Below, in pieces: positions 44,650-53,072 of a DNA stretch of 57,944 nt; within the stretch, counting starts at the first letter, position 1, and each line of letters starts with the position of its first letter. Made by a program: the position numbers and the translations under genes. Below the pieces are notes generated by a model. The model had not been told where the DNA came from. It did no database searches and saw nothing but the letters and a program-made list of their open reading frames with translations. The stretch spans positions 1 to 57,944 of the forward strand of contig LNDQ01000086.1 in assembly GCA_001464695.1 (NCBI GenBank), written 5' to 3'. This DNA comes from Betaproteobacteria bacterium Ga0077523 (GTDB lineage: Bacteria; Pseudomonadota; Gammaproteobacteria; Burkholderiales; Ga0077523).

Positions 44650-45032
44650 GGCGCGACGCCGTAGAAGCCGGCGAGTCTAGCCACTTCCGCGTCGTCGTCC
44701 AGCCAGCAAAGCAGCTTCTGACGATCGGCCTCTACGTAGGCAAGGAACGCATCCTCCTTGCCCTTCTCCACCAGCACGAGGAACAGACGTCCATAGACCG
44801 ACAGCACCAGCGCGCTGCGCAGCCCGAACGACTTCAACCGTGCATTTATCGAAGGGGTTGCATAGAAGCCCCAATCCTTCCGGGCCACGTCGTACTCGGC
44901 GCCAGCCTCCGTGGTGAACGTCACCTGTTCGTTGGCCTGCAGTGCAATGCGCGCGCAATCGGACAGCGTCAGCTTGACACCTGCTCCGGTGACTTCGAAC
45001 TTCCGGGGCGGATCAATCGGCGTGAACTTCAT
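44646..45032 (-). CDS. conserved hypothetical protein next to the WbpG-type gene
   Basis: A 128-residue protein that I do not recognise. It has no membrane segment or obvious catalytic motif; visible blocks are GVKLTLSDCARI (about 18-29), ARKDWGFYATPS (about 50-61) and the C-terminal WLDDDAEVARLAGFYG. The start at ATG 45032 is supported by a strong GGAGGT ribosome-binding site four bases upstream, inside the last codons of the WbpG gene (20-nt overlap). The tight overlap suggests that it serves the same pathway as the amidotransferase. Confidence 0.75.
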   Translation of the reverse strand: MKFTPIDPPRKFEVTGAGVKLTLSDCARIALQANEQVTFTTEAGAEYDVARKDWGFYATPSINARLKSFGLRSALVLSVYGRLFLVLVEKGKEDAFLAYVEADRQKLLCWLDDDAEVARLAGFYGVAP

Positions 45033-46158
45033 CCCACCTCCAGTCGGGAATGAGGAAATCGCGGATCTTCCAGACGCCGCCATCGCGGTTCCAGATTCCG
45101 GTGCTCCGGAAGCGCTCGCAGATCTCGAAGAACCGCCCCCGCGAGATCCCGGCGAACGCGCAGAACTTCTCGATGTCCGCATACGGCGTCTGATCGCCCT
45201 TGGCGGCGATGATATCCACCGCCTGGGCCCGCGTCATGCGCCCGTTGCGGATCTCGAGCGACAGGTTGTCGAAGAGCCGCGTGAAGCCGAACTTGTACCA
45301 CTTCAGCCAGTGGTGGATCGAGATGAAGTCGTCGTCGATGTCGGCGTAGTCGTAGTAGCCGGTACGGGCTCCACCAGGGTCGGACGCGAATCCATGGGCT
45401 TTGGCGACCTGCAGACTGGTTTCGGGGTCCCAGGGGAAGTACCAGCCCAAGAACACCGCGCGGACTCCCTGCGCCTCGAGCTCGTCGGGATCGGGCCCGA
45501 AGTAGCCCGCCAGATCCTTCTCGGTGAGATCGGCGTCCACCCAGTCCGAGGCCGAGGTGCCGTGGGTCACGCCATATGTGCGATACCAGGCGCGATCCAG
45601 CTTGAAGCCGGTGTGGGCTTCGTCCGCGCTGCCGTACTCGAAAGCGGAATTCTCGCCCCAGACCACGAGCGGGATCTGGAACCGGGCGGCGATCTTGAGC
45701 GGGATGTTGAACAGTGCCAGATGCATGGGGATGGCCGTGCTGCCGAAACGCTCCAGCGCCTTCACCATGAAGCGCCCTTCCACTTTCGGGCTGATCTGGT
45801 AGTCGACGTGATCGACACCCAGCGCGATCAGGTTGTCGAGGTTGCGCTGCCCGATAGCGGTCCGGCCCGGCGTGCGCCAGGTCACGGCCAGGGGCCTCAA
45901 TCCGTGCTCAAGGCAGACTACGGTCTGCCAGGTGCTGTCCTTGCCCCCGCTCACGGGGATCAGGCAGTCGTAGCCGCGCGTCTTGGCACTCACCTGCCGG
46001 CAGAGCTCCCGGAACGCCGTCTCCCGGCTCGCCCAATCGATGCGCGGCCGTGTCCCGTGGGAACGGCAGGCGTTGCAGATGCCATCCGCATCCAGGGTCA
46101 GGTTCGGTCGCGTGTCGGGCAGAACGCAGAGTTTGCAGTAGCGCATCCGCTCAGCCAC
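45013..46158 (-). CDS. wbpG-like: N-acetyl sugar amidotransferase (WbpG/PseA family)
   Basis: A 381-residue protein. CKLCVLPDTRPN and ICNAC near the N-terminus are the paired Cys motifs, and PVSGGKDST (68-76) is the ATP pyrophosphatase loop. WYKFGFTRLFDNLS is a strong family signature. WbpG-type enzymes convert an N-acetyl group to an acetamidino group, drawing ammonia from the HisH/HisF paralogues, while PseA acts without those partners. No hisH or hisF is in the window, so it may use ammonia directly or from the adjacent AsnB-type gene (inference). GTG 46158 overlaps that gene's end by 8 nt; ATG 46146 is also possible. Confidence 0.9.
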   Translation of the reverse strand: MAERMRYCKLCVLPDTRPNLTLDADGICNACRSHGTRPRIDWASRETAFRELCRQVSAKTRGYDCLIPVSGGKDSTWQTVVCLEHGLRPLAVTWRTPGRTAIGQRNLDNLIALGVDHVDYQISPKVEGRFMVKALERFGSTAIPMHLALFNIPLKIAARFQIPLVVWGENSAFEYGSADEAHTGFKLDRAWYRTYGVTHGTSASDWVDADLTEKDLAGYFGPDPDELEAQGVRAVFLGWYFPWDPETSLQVAKAHGFASDPGGARTGYYDYADIDDDFISIHHWLKWYKFGFTRLFDNLSLEIRNGRMTRAQAVDIIAAKGDQTPYADIEKFCAFAGISRGRFFEICERFRSTGIWNRDGGVWKIRDFLIPDWRWDEVHAD

Positions 46159-47980
46159 CCAGTTCTTCCATGAAGATCTTGGCGTTCACGAAATAGAAGA
46201 GGAACTTGCTCTCGCTGTTCGGCAAACCGCTCCGATCGAGCAGCGCCGCGATCTTGTCGCGACGGAGAATATCAAAGACGGGGCTGTCGGCCAGAAGCGA
46301 GCGTCGCACCTGCGCATCGGCCAGGTCCAGGAAAGACTCGACCGGCGCATTGAAACCCACCTTCTTGCGCTGATCGAGGATGCAGTCCGGCGCCGCCCCG
46401 CGAACGCTGTCGCGCAGCACCACCTTGTTGAAGCCGTCGCGGATCAAGTGTCGCGTGGGAATCGTGTAGCAGAACTCGAACAGCTCGCGGTCGAGGAACG
46501 GCGAGCGATTCTCGATCGAGTAGAACATGGCATTCAGGTCGTCCTCGTGCAGGATGACCCGGACTGCTTCGTGGAACATCTCGTTCATCATGCGGTTGCG
46601 CAGCAGCGAATCCGCATATCGGTGCTCGGTGAATGCTTCCGCGAACGGCTCCGTCAGGTACTCGGCAAAGCCTTCGCTATTGAGAAAGATGTGATCGCGG
46701 AACCCCGGGTCGTCCACGAACAGATCGGGGTTGCTCAGGTATGGATTGCGCACCGCCGGTTGCACGTGCTTGCGCCACGCCGCCAACGTCGGTTCGTACG
46801 CAGGCGTCCCCTTGATCTCCGCCAGGTGCATCAGGTGGTGATCGTAGTAGCCGGTCAGCAGCTCATCGGCACCGGTTCCGCTGATGGTGATCTTGTAGCC
46901 GTGCCGGTGCACGTGCTCCATCAGCAGCCACTGAACGAAGTACGTGATGGTGAACACCGGCGCGTCGTGGTAGCGGACCAGGTCGCGCATGCGCTCCAGA
47001 AAGTGCTCGGAAGAGATCGGCACCGGCGTGTGCCGGATGCCGAGATCGGCGACCGACTGGAGGACCAGCTCGCGTTCGTCGTAGCGCTCGTCCTCGTTCA
47101 TGATGGTGAAGCCATGCACGTCGTAATCGAGCGCGCGCTTGGCGATGCCGATGAGCGCGTTCGAATCGATCCCGCCGCTCATGAGAAAGGCGAGCGGCAC
47201 GTCGCCGCGCAACCGCAGGCGCACCGAGCGGTCCAGCCGCTCGCGCACGCCGCGCACCGCTTCGTCGTAGCCCATGTCGTCGCGCGGACGGAAGGCTGGC
47301 GTCCAGTATGACGACTCGGTCAAGGCACCGTCCGCGCCGATGCGAAGGTTGGCGGCCGGTGTGACCTGTTCCATGCCTTCGAAGAAATCGGCACGTGACT
47401 TGTAGATCGCCTTGTAGCCGTTGACGAGATAGCGGCTGAGGTGCGCCCGGTCCACCGGCAGTCGCCGACCCATCAGCGCAAAGATGAACTTGGGCTCGGA
47501 GCCGAAATAAACGCCCTCGGGTGTGCGGACGTAGTAGAGCGGCTTCTCGCCGAACCGGTCGCGTGAGAGCACCAGGCTGCCGTCAGCCTCGTCGTAGGCC
47601 GCGAATGCCCACATGCCCTCGGCCGCATCGAGGATGTCCCAGCCATATCGGTCGATGGCCGTAAGGAACACCTCGGTATCGGAGCGGGTACGCAGTGCCA
47701 CACCATCCCGCCGTAGCCGATCGCCGACTTCGACGTAGTTGTAGAGCTCGCCGTTGAACGTGATCCAGCGGCGGCCCACCTGAAATGGCTGGTTGGAGCG
47801 CGGGTCCAGGTCGATGATCGAAAGGCGCGTATGGAGCAGCAGCACCTGGCGCCCCGCCGGCGTGGTGAACCGCCGGTGGCCATGCGCATCGGGGCCGCGC
47901 CGCGCCATCAGACGGAAGCATTCCTCGACCGTGTCGTCTGGGATCAGGCGCGTGCCGATGAAACCTGCGATTCCGCACAT
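46151..47980 (-). CDS. asparagine synthase (glutamine-hydrolysing)-type amidotransferase
   Basis: A 609-residue AsnB-type enzyme. MCGIAG (Cys2), ARRGPD (26-31) and FNGELYN (75-81) are the glutaminase motifs; SGGIDSN (258-264) and GTGADE mark the ATP-using domain. QRKKVGFNAP near the C-terminus is family-typical. All catalytic features are intact, so it can supply ammonia from glutamine for amide formation. It is fused by overlap to the WbpG-type gene, suggesting a joint function on the same sugar. It starts 4 bp after the GNAT gene stop. Confidence 0.92.
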   Translation of the reverse strand: MCGIAGFIGTRLIPDDTVEECFRLMARRGPDAHGHRRFTTPAGRQVLLLHTRLSIIDLDPRSNQPFQVGRRWITFNGELYNYVEVGDRLRRDGVALRTRSDTEVFLTAIDRYGWDILDAAEGMWAFAAYDEADGSLVLSRDRFGEKPLYYVRTPEGVYFGSEPKFIFALMGRRLPVDRAHLSRYLVNGYKAIYKSRADFFEGMEQVTPAANLRIGADGALTESSYWTPAFRPRDDMGYDEAVRGVRERLDRSVRLRLRGDVPLAFLMSGGIDSNALIGIAKRALDYDVHGFTIMNEDERYDERELVLQSVADLGIRHTPVPISSEHFLERMRDLVRYHDAPVFTITYFVQWLLMEHVHRHGYKITISGTGADELLTGYYDHHLMHLAEIKGTPAYEPTLAAWRKHVQPAVRNPYLSNPDLFVDDPGFRDHIFLNSEGFAEYLTEPFAEAFTEHRYADSLLRNRMMNEMFHEAVRVILHEDDLNAMFYSIENRSPFLDRELFEFCYTIPTRHLIRDGFNKVVLRDSVRGAAPDCILDQRKKVGFNAPVESFLDLADAQVRRSLLADSPVFDILRRDKIAALLDRSGLPNSESKFLFYFVNAKIFMEELGG

Positions 47981-47984
47981 GGTG

Positions 47985-48704
47985 TCAGTTCCGCACGGCC
48001 GGACCGTGGCAATGCACCACGTACGCCGTGGCGCTCACGACGAAGCCCAGGCCTTGATAGAGCCGCAACGATGCGACGTTGGCTGCTTGGGTGCCCACAC
48101 GGAGACGTCGCGTTCCCGCGCATTCATGCGCGGCGTAGCGGATCATGGCCGCCGCCAGGCCGCGCCTGCGGAAGTCGGAGGCAACTGCCACGAGATCGAT
48201 CGTCAGCATACCGTCGTTGCCGGCGAGCAGTTGCAGAAACCCGGCGATGCGCCCCGCCACGTCCACGACCACCATGTGGTCACCACGTGCGCCCTTGAAG
48301 AAATTGGCTGCCCACTGCGCCTTCACTTCGTCCGCGGTCGCCTTGGCAATGTGCGGGTCGAGGTGAAACCGCGAATAGGCGAAACCCTCCCGGGCCACCG
48401 CTTCGACACCGGCCGCGTCGCCGGAACGAGCAAACCGCACCCCTGCATGCTCCTCAACCGATTCGGGCAAACCCGCAGTCTCGAGCGTGATGGTCGTATC
48501 GACCACGCGGAATCCGGCCGCCTGGAACACGTCCAGCGCAGCGGGGTCGCTGGTCGGCACCCGCGCATAGGAAAACGCGTCTCTCTGCGCCAGTCCGCGC
48601 AGAGCCGCGCGGCACGCATCGGAGCCGTCCGCTGATCCGGTCACACGCAGCGCGGATCGGCCGAGGAACGTCTGCAACCAGCGGTCTTCGTGGACTTCGA
48701 TCAA
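47985..48704 (-). CDS. GNAT N-acetyltransferase (WecD/RffC-like)
   Basis: A 239-residue protein. A small N-terminal domain ending in GFRVVDTTITLE (about 90-101) precedes the GNAT core with DLVAVASDFRRRGLAAAMI, the acetyl-CoA loop, and NVASLRLYQGLGF near the end. This two-domain arrangement matches WecD, which N-acetylates 4-amino-4,6-dideoxy sugars; the acceptor here could be the product of the aminotransferase at 51774. The start is TTG 48704, overlapping the upstream oxidoreductase stop as TTGA. Confidence 0.85.
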   Translation of the reverse strand: MIEVHEDRWLQTFLGRSALRVTGSADGSDACRAALRGLAQRDAFSYARVPTSDPAALDVFQAAGFRVVDTTITLETAGLPESVEEHAGVRFARSGDAAGVEAVAREGFAYSRFHLDPHIAKATADEVKAQWAANFFKGARGDHMVVVDVAGRIAGFLQLLAGNDGMLTIDLVAVASDFRRRGLAAAMIRYAAHECAGTRRLRVGTQAANVASLRLYQGLGFVVSATAYVVHCHGPAVRN

Positions 48705-49723
48705 GTGCGCACCTCGTCCCACAGATACTCCACCCTGACCGGCGTACCCGTGTGGGCGCTTTGCTCGATCGCGAAGCACACGGCAAGGCTGTCGAAGACG
48801 TCGCGCTCGGTGACCTCGGCTTCGCCCCGCCCGAGAATCGCACTGACGAAGCTCGCGATGAGGTCGCCCTTGTGCGTGCCGGGGTACTCGGTGTCGAGCT
48901 TCGTCGGCGCGGCACCCGGATCGCGGGACCGGTACAGGAGGGCATGTTCCGGAGCGTTGACGAACGTCGCATCGGTGCCGTAGATCGCCATCGGATGAAA
49001 GTGCGGGAACACGCAACCGAAGTTGACGCCGAGCTTGCCCACAGCACCGCCGGCGAACTTCAGGGTCGAGACCACCATGTCGAAGTTGCGAAAACCGGAG
49101 CCCTCGCTCGCGATCGCATTCCCGACGGCCGACACTTCGACGATGCGATCCCGCGCGAGCCACATCAGCAGGTCGGCGACATGAACACCGCCGCCCTGGA
49201 CCGCCGAATAGAAATCCAGCTTGCCTCGCCACCCCTCGACGATCTTGTGCAACCGACCGTAGTTGTAGTCGCCTTCCAGGTGATAGAGGCGTCCCAACTC
49301 GCCGGCGTCGATGCGGCGACGCAGGTCGAGGAAGCGCGGCGATCTGCGCAGGATGAGGTTCGACGACAATCGCAACGAAGGACGGGCCTTGAGTGCGTCC
49401 TTGACCGCCCGCGCCTCGGCCTCGCGCTGCACGAACGGCTTCTCCACGAACACATGTTTGCCATGCTCGAGGGCTGTCATGACCTGCGCAAAATGGTGGT
49501 CGTCGAAGCTGGCGATGCAGACGAGGTCGACGTTCGCGTCCCGCAGTACTTCCTCGGCATTCGTCGTGCGCGAGGCGGAAGGCCAGCGAGCACCGATCGC
49601 GTCGAGACGCGGTCGGTCCAGATCGCAGATCGAAGCCAGCTCGCAATCCGGCAGGCTCGCGACCGTCTCGGCCAGCTTCTCCCCGACGCCGAGACCGATC
49701 ACCGCCGCCCGCAATCGGCTCAT
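48701..49723 (-). CDS. Gfo/Idh/MocA family oxidoreductase
   Basis: A 340-residue two-domain oxidoreductase. AVIGLGVGEKLAE (about 7-19) is the Rossmann motif, HVFVEKPFV (about 89-97) holds the conserved Lys, and GGGVHVADLLMWL (about 166-178) is the substrate-side His region. It probably oxidises or reduces a nucleotide sugar. Its ATG at 49723 overlaps the original TGA of the NeuB-like gene as ATGA. Because that gene is frameshifted, the reading frame is open from 50713 through to 48701, so a fusion protein is theoretically possible. Confidence 0.88.
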   Translation of the reverse strand: MSRLRAAVIGLGVGEKLAETVASLPDCELASICDLDRPRLDAIGARWPSASRTTNAEEVLRDANVDLVCIASFDDHHFAQVMTALEHGKHVFVEKPFVQREAEARAVKDALKARPSLRLSSNLILRRSPRFLDLRRRIDAGELGRLYHLEGDYNYGRLHKIVEGWRGKLDFYSAVQGGGVHVADLLMWLARDRIVEVSAVGNAIASEGSGFRNFDMVVSTLKFAGGAVGKLGVNFGCVFPHFHPMAIYGTDATFVNAPEHALLYRSRDPGAAPTKLDTEYPGTHKGDLIASFVSAILGRGEAEVTERDVFDSLAVCFAIEQSAHTGTPVRVEYLWDEVRT

Positions 49724-50713
49724 GCCGGGCCGATGGCCGCCCGCGGGATCAGATGGCCCCGCGCCACGGCCACCTTGAGGCGCTTGCCGATCAGCGACGG
49801 CATTTCTGCCGCAGCAAACTCCGTGGCCCGCCGCGGCAAGTACCGTCCCCGCGGCCAGATCCTGAGCCGCGGCCACGCCCTTGCGCATGGCGGTGCGGAT
49901 CTCCAGTTCCGCAGGCTGCAGCGGCTTGCCGGCCGTGCCGAGCGCGGCGCGTATCCGCCGCACGTTGCCCACCAACGCAGCGAGCTCCTGCGGCTCGAAC
50001 GACAGCGCGTGATCGCGGAACTCCCGGCCCTCGCGCCGATCGGTGAAGTGGACCTCGACGATGCTCGCCCCCAGGGCCACGGCCGCCAGGCAAGCATCGG
50101 CACCGATCACGTGATTGGAATAGCCCGTCGTCAGACCATAGCGATCGCGCAGGAACGGCACGCCCAGCACGTTGGCCTGCTCGATCGGCGCCGGATAGGC
50201 CGAGACGCAATGCATGATCGCCACGCGCTCGGCCGTGTTCGCACCCGCCTCCTCGCGGCACCAGCGCACCGCCTGATCGATCTCGTCGACGTCGGCGTTG
50301 CCGGTGGACAGGATCACGGGCTTGCCGGTCCGCACGGCGGCGCGGACCAGCACTTCAAAATTGATGTCGCCGCTCGCGACCTTGATCGCGGGAAACAGCT
50401 CGGCCAGCATCGGGATCACGTCTTCGGTGACGCAGGTCGAGAACAGCGTCGCACCGATGCTTCGGGCGTGCGCGGCCAGCCGCTCGTGGGCGGCCCGGTC
50501 GAGACAGAAGCGTCGCACGCGAGCAAGCCGGACTGGATCGGCCGCCGAAGCGAAGCGCTCCGGGGTGTAGCTCTGCAACTTGACTGCATCGGCGCCCGCT
50601 TCGTGGGCCAGCGTAATCATGCGTTGTGCAGCGTCGACGTCACCTTCGTGGTTGACACCGATCTCCGCAACGACGATGACCTCGCGTTGGAGGTCCTTGC
50701 CGAACAATCGCAC
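49720..50713 (-). pseudogene. NeuB/SpsE-family synthase, frameshifted near the 3' end
   Basis: AEIGVNHEGD (about 16-25), VKLQSYTP, PAIKVASGDI and TTGYSNHVIGADA mark a sialic-acid-synthase family enzyme that condenses a sugar with phosphoenolpyruvate. The start is GTG 50713. The SAF domain begins normally (KGVAAAQDLAAGTVL, ending near 49840) but then leaves frame. The expected C-terminus (ATEF, AEMPSLIGKRLKVAVARG, then a TGA at 49720-49722) continues in another frame, and about seven residues normally found between the two parts are absent. This suggests a deletion of about 20 bases with net frameshift, at 49825-49845 near GCCGCGG. Assembly error is an alternative. Confidence 0.8.
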
Positions 50714-50727
50714 CGTGCCGTCCCGCC

Positions 50728-51777
50728 TCAGGCGTGCACCGGCTGGGGCTTGAAGAACTCGGGATTCTCCTTCGCGAGTTCCTTGTACCAGCCGATGTAC
50801 TTCACGAAGCCCTTCTCGAGCGGATTGGCGGGAGCGTAGCCGAGCAGGCTCTTGGCCTTCTCGATCGACAGCGTCCCACGCTCCGGCATCAGCGCATCGC
50901 GCGGCTGATACTTCACTTCGATGCCGGGAAACTGCTCGCGGATGATCTCGGCCATCTGGTTGAGAGTCCGCGCCCCGCCGTAGGTCAGGTTGAAGATCTC
51001 GTTGCGCGCCTCTTTGCGGGCGATGGCCAGCACCAACCCCTGCACCAGGTCGTCGATGTAGGTGAAATCGAGCGCATCGGTACCGTCCCCGTTCACGCTC
51101 AGATTGATGCCCCGGAGCGCGTTCTCGATGAAGGCCTGACCCACGCGCCGGCTCACGCAACGCTCGCCGTAGAGGGCCGAGGGCCGGACGATCGTGTACG
51201 ACAACCCGAACACCTGGTTGTATGCGATGACCAGCTTCTCGCCGCCGTATTTGAGCGCTCCGTAGATTCCCATGGGCTCGCAGCGGCGATCCTCGGTGAC
51301 GGCATCGCCCTCGAAGTTGCCGTACACCATGGACGAAGAGAAATAGATGAAGTGCTTGTCCTGTCCGCGCGCGCAATCGAGCGCATTCTCCAGCGTGCGA
51401 AAGCTGTGGTCGAACGTGCTGTACGGATCCTTGTTGGCGCGATTCGCATGGGCGATCGCAGCAAGCTGCACGATCGTGTCCGGTTTGATGTCGCTCAGGC
51501 AGCGCGATAGCACCTGATAGTCCCGGGCATCCACGACGTGCAGCGGGATCTGGGCCTTGCGCAACAGATCGAGGCGCGTGTTGATCACATGCAGGTACAG
51601 CGACTTGTTGGGATCCCCATGGACGTTCGAGAACGCCCCGAGGTTGTTCACCTGGAGGCTGTCGATGACGTCCACCGTCGCACCGAGCGAAACCAGTTTC
51701 AGCGCAAGGTTGTGACCGATGAACCCGGAACCGCCGATCAGGGCGACCTTCTTGCCTCTCAAGTCGATATCTTTCAC
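50728..51777 (-). CDS. NAD-dependent epimerase/dehydratase (SDR)
   Basis: A 349-residue extended SDR. GGSGFIG (about 14-20) binds NAD, YFSSSMVYG and GIYGALKYGGEK carry the Ser, Tyr and Lys, and RPSALYGERCVSRRVGQ is the substrate-side segment. The IDSLQVNN loop suggests a UDP-sugar. Together with the aminotransferase upstream, it probably makes a 4-keto intermediate or epimer for the amino-sugar of this cassette. The GTG start at 51777 overlaps the aminotransferase stop as GTGA. The gene ends 14 bp before the NeuB-like gene. Confidence 0.86.
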   Translation of the reverse strand: MKDIDLRGKKVALIGGSGFIGHNLALKLVSLGATVDVIDSLQVNNLGAFSNVHGDPNKSLYLHVINTRLDLLRKAQIPLHVVDARDYQVLSRCLSDIKPDTIVQLAAIAHANRANKDPYSTFDHSFRTLENALDCARGQDKHFIYFSSSMVYGNFEGDAVTEDRRCEPMGIYGALKYGGEKLVIAYNQVFGLSYTIVRPSALYGERCVSRRVGQAFIENALRGINLSVNGDGTDALDFTYIDDLVQGLVLAIARKEARNEIFNLTYGGARTLNQMAEIIREQFPGIEVKYQPRDALMPERGTLSIEKAKSLLGYAPANPLEKGFVKYIGWYKELAKENPEFFKPQPVHA

Positions 51778-52925
51778 CCGACGAACTCCTCCAGGACTCG
51801 CTGCAGCACGTCCGCCGTGTAGTTCATGTCGTCCTCGTTCAGGTGCGGACCTACTGACAAGGCGATGGAGCAGTCGCTGATGCGGGCGGCGTTGGGAAAG
51901 CTGCCGTCCTTCCAGCCGTACTTGTTGCGGTAGTACGTCATCCGTGGCACCGGCTGCGGGTAGTAGACGCTCGTACCCACGCCTTCGGCGTTGATGCGCG
52001 CCACGATCTCGGCCCGGCGGCCCGCGAGCCGATCGTCGAGGATCACCGAGAGGCAGTAGTAGCTGCTGAGGAAACGCCCGGCCGTGGAGTCGAGTTGCGT
52101 CACACCCTCGATCGACCGCACTCGCGTCGACAAGACGCGATAGTTGCGCTCGCGCTGATCGATGAAGCTCGGCAACTTCTTCACCTGTTCGATGCCCAGC
52201 GCGCAATGCAGCTCGCTCATGCGGTAGTTGAAGCCCAGCGCCACCACGTCGTAGGTGCCGGGAATCTTGCGCTCGCCGTGGGTCCGGTCGACGCCGAACG
52301 CCTTGCGCAGCTTGAGGCGGGCGGCGAGGTCGCCGTCGCGCGTGATGACCATGCCGCCCTCGGCGGTGGTCATGTGCTTGACCGGATAGAACGAGAACAC
52401 GCCGCAGTCGCCGATCAGCCCCGTGTGGACGTCGTCGAGCTTGGCACCGATGGACAGGGCGCAATCCTCGAGCACGAAGAGCTTGTGCTTGCGGGCCACC
52501 TCGACGACGCGCCGGACATCCACCGGAAGCCCGAGAAAATGGACGACGGCGATCGCCCGGGTGCGCGGCGTGATGGCCGCTTCGAGCGCCGCGAGATCGA
52601 TGTTGCCCGTGCTTGCTTCCGCATCGACGAAGACGGGCTTGGCACCGGTGAGCTCAACGGCGTGCGCCGTCGCCGTATGCGTCTGCGCCGGCACGATCAC
52701 TTCGTCGCCGGGCCCCAGCCCGAGCGTGAACCAGACGAGGTGCATGCCGGCCGTGCAGGACGATACCGACACGGCATGGGGGGCACCGGTGTAGGCGGCG
52801 AAATCCGCCTCGAACTTCACCGCGCGCGGCCCGTGGACGAGGATCGGGCCCTCCAGCACTTCGAGGATCGCGGCGCGCTCCTCCGGCCCGATCATCGGGG
52901 CTCCGAACGCAATACTTCTCTGCAT
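51774..52925 (-). CDS. DegT/DnrJ/EryC1/StrS family PLP aminotransferase
   Basis: A 383-residue sugar aminotransferase. SSCTAGMHLV (about 55-64) is the phosphate-binding loop, FVLEDCALSIGA holds the Asp, and FYPVKHMTTAEGG (Lys183) is the PLP lysine motif. These enzymes transfer an amino group from glutamate to a 3- or 4-keto nucleotide sugar. In this cassette it would make the amine that the WecD-like GNAT acetylates (inference). ATG 52925 follows a 147-bp gap after the cytidylyltransferase gene. Confidence 0.92.
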   Translation of the reverse strand: MQRSIAFGAPMIGPEERAAILEVLEGPILVHGPRAVKFEADFAAYTGAPHAVSVSSCTAGMHLVWFTLGLGPGDEVIVPAQTHTATAHAVELTGAKPVFVDAEASTGNIDLAALEAAITPRTRAIAVVHFLGLPVDVRRVVEVARKHKLFVLEDCALSIGAKLDDVHTGLIGDCGVFSFYPVKHMTTAEGGMVITRDGDLAARLKLRKAFGVDRTHGERKIPGTYDVVALGFNYRMSELHCALGIEQVKKLPSFIDQRERNYRVLSTRVRSIEGVTQLDSTAGRFLSSYYCLSVILDDRLAGRRAEIVARINAEGVGTSVYYPQPVPRMTYYRNKYGWKDGSFPNAARISDCSIALSVGPHLNEDDMNYTADVLQRVLEEFVG

Positions 52926-53016
52926 GGTCAGGTCATGGCCTCTAGGTGACGGTTCCGGACGGCTGCGAGAGCACGTTCTGCCGTTCTGATGTCCGTGGCG
53001 CCGATCGGATACGCGG

Positions 53017-53032
53017 CGGCGCCACGGCGCCG
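53017..53032. repeat. 16-bp GC-rich palindrome in the spsF-aminotransferase gap
   Basis: CGGCGCC-AC-GGCGCCG forms a short perfect inverted repeat in the 147-bp non-coding gap between the cytidylyltransferase and aminotransferase genes. There is no U-run, so it is not a standard terminator. It could stop or process the transcript or be an operator; nothing else in the gap is recognisable. Confidence 0.35.
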
Positions 53033-53072
53033 CAATGATACCCGCCTCTCGCGTGTTCCGGACCGTCGGCGA

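Noticed and set aside
48701..51376. One very long open frame across the oxidoreductase, NeuB-like and SDR regions
   Set aside because: Only the parts up to 50713 match protein families in that frame; the region above it is a shadow of the SDR gene, and the NeuB-oxidoreductase continuity comes from a frameshift.
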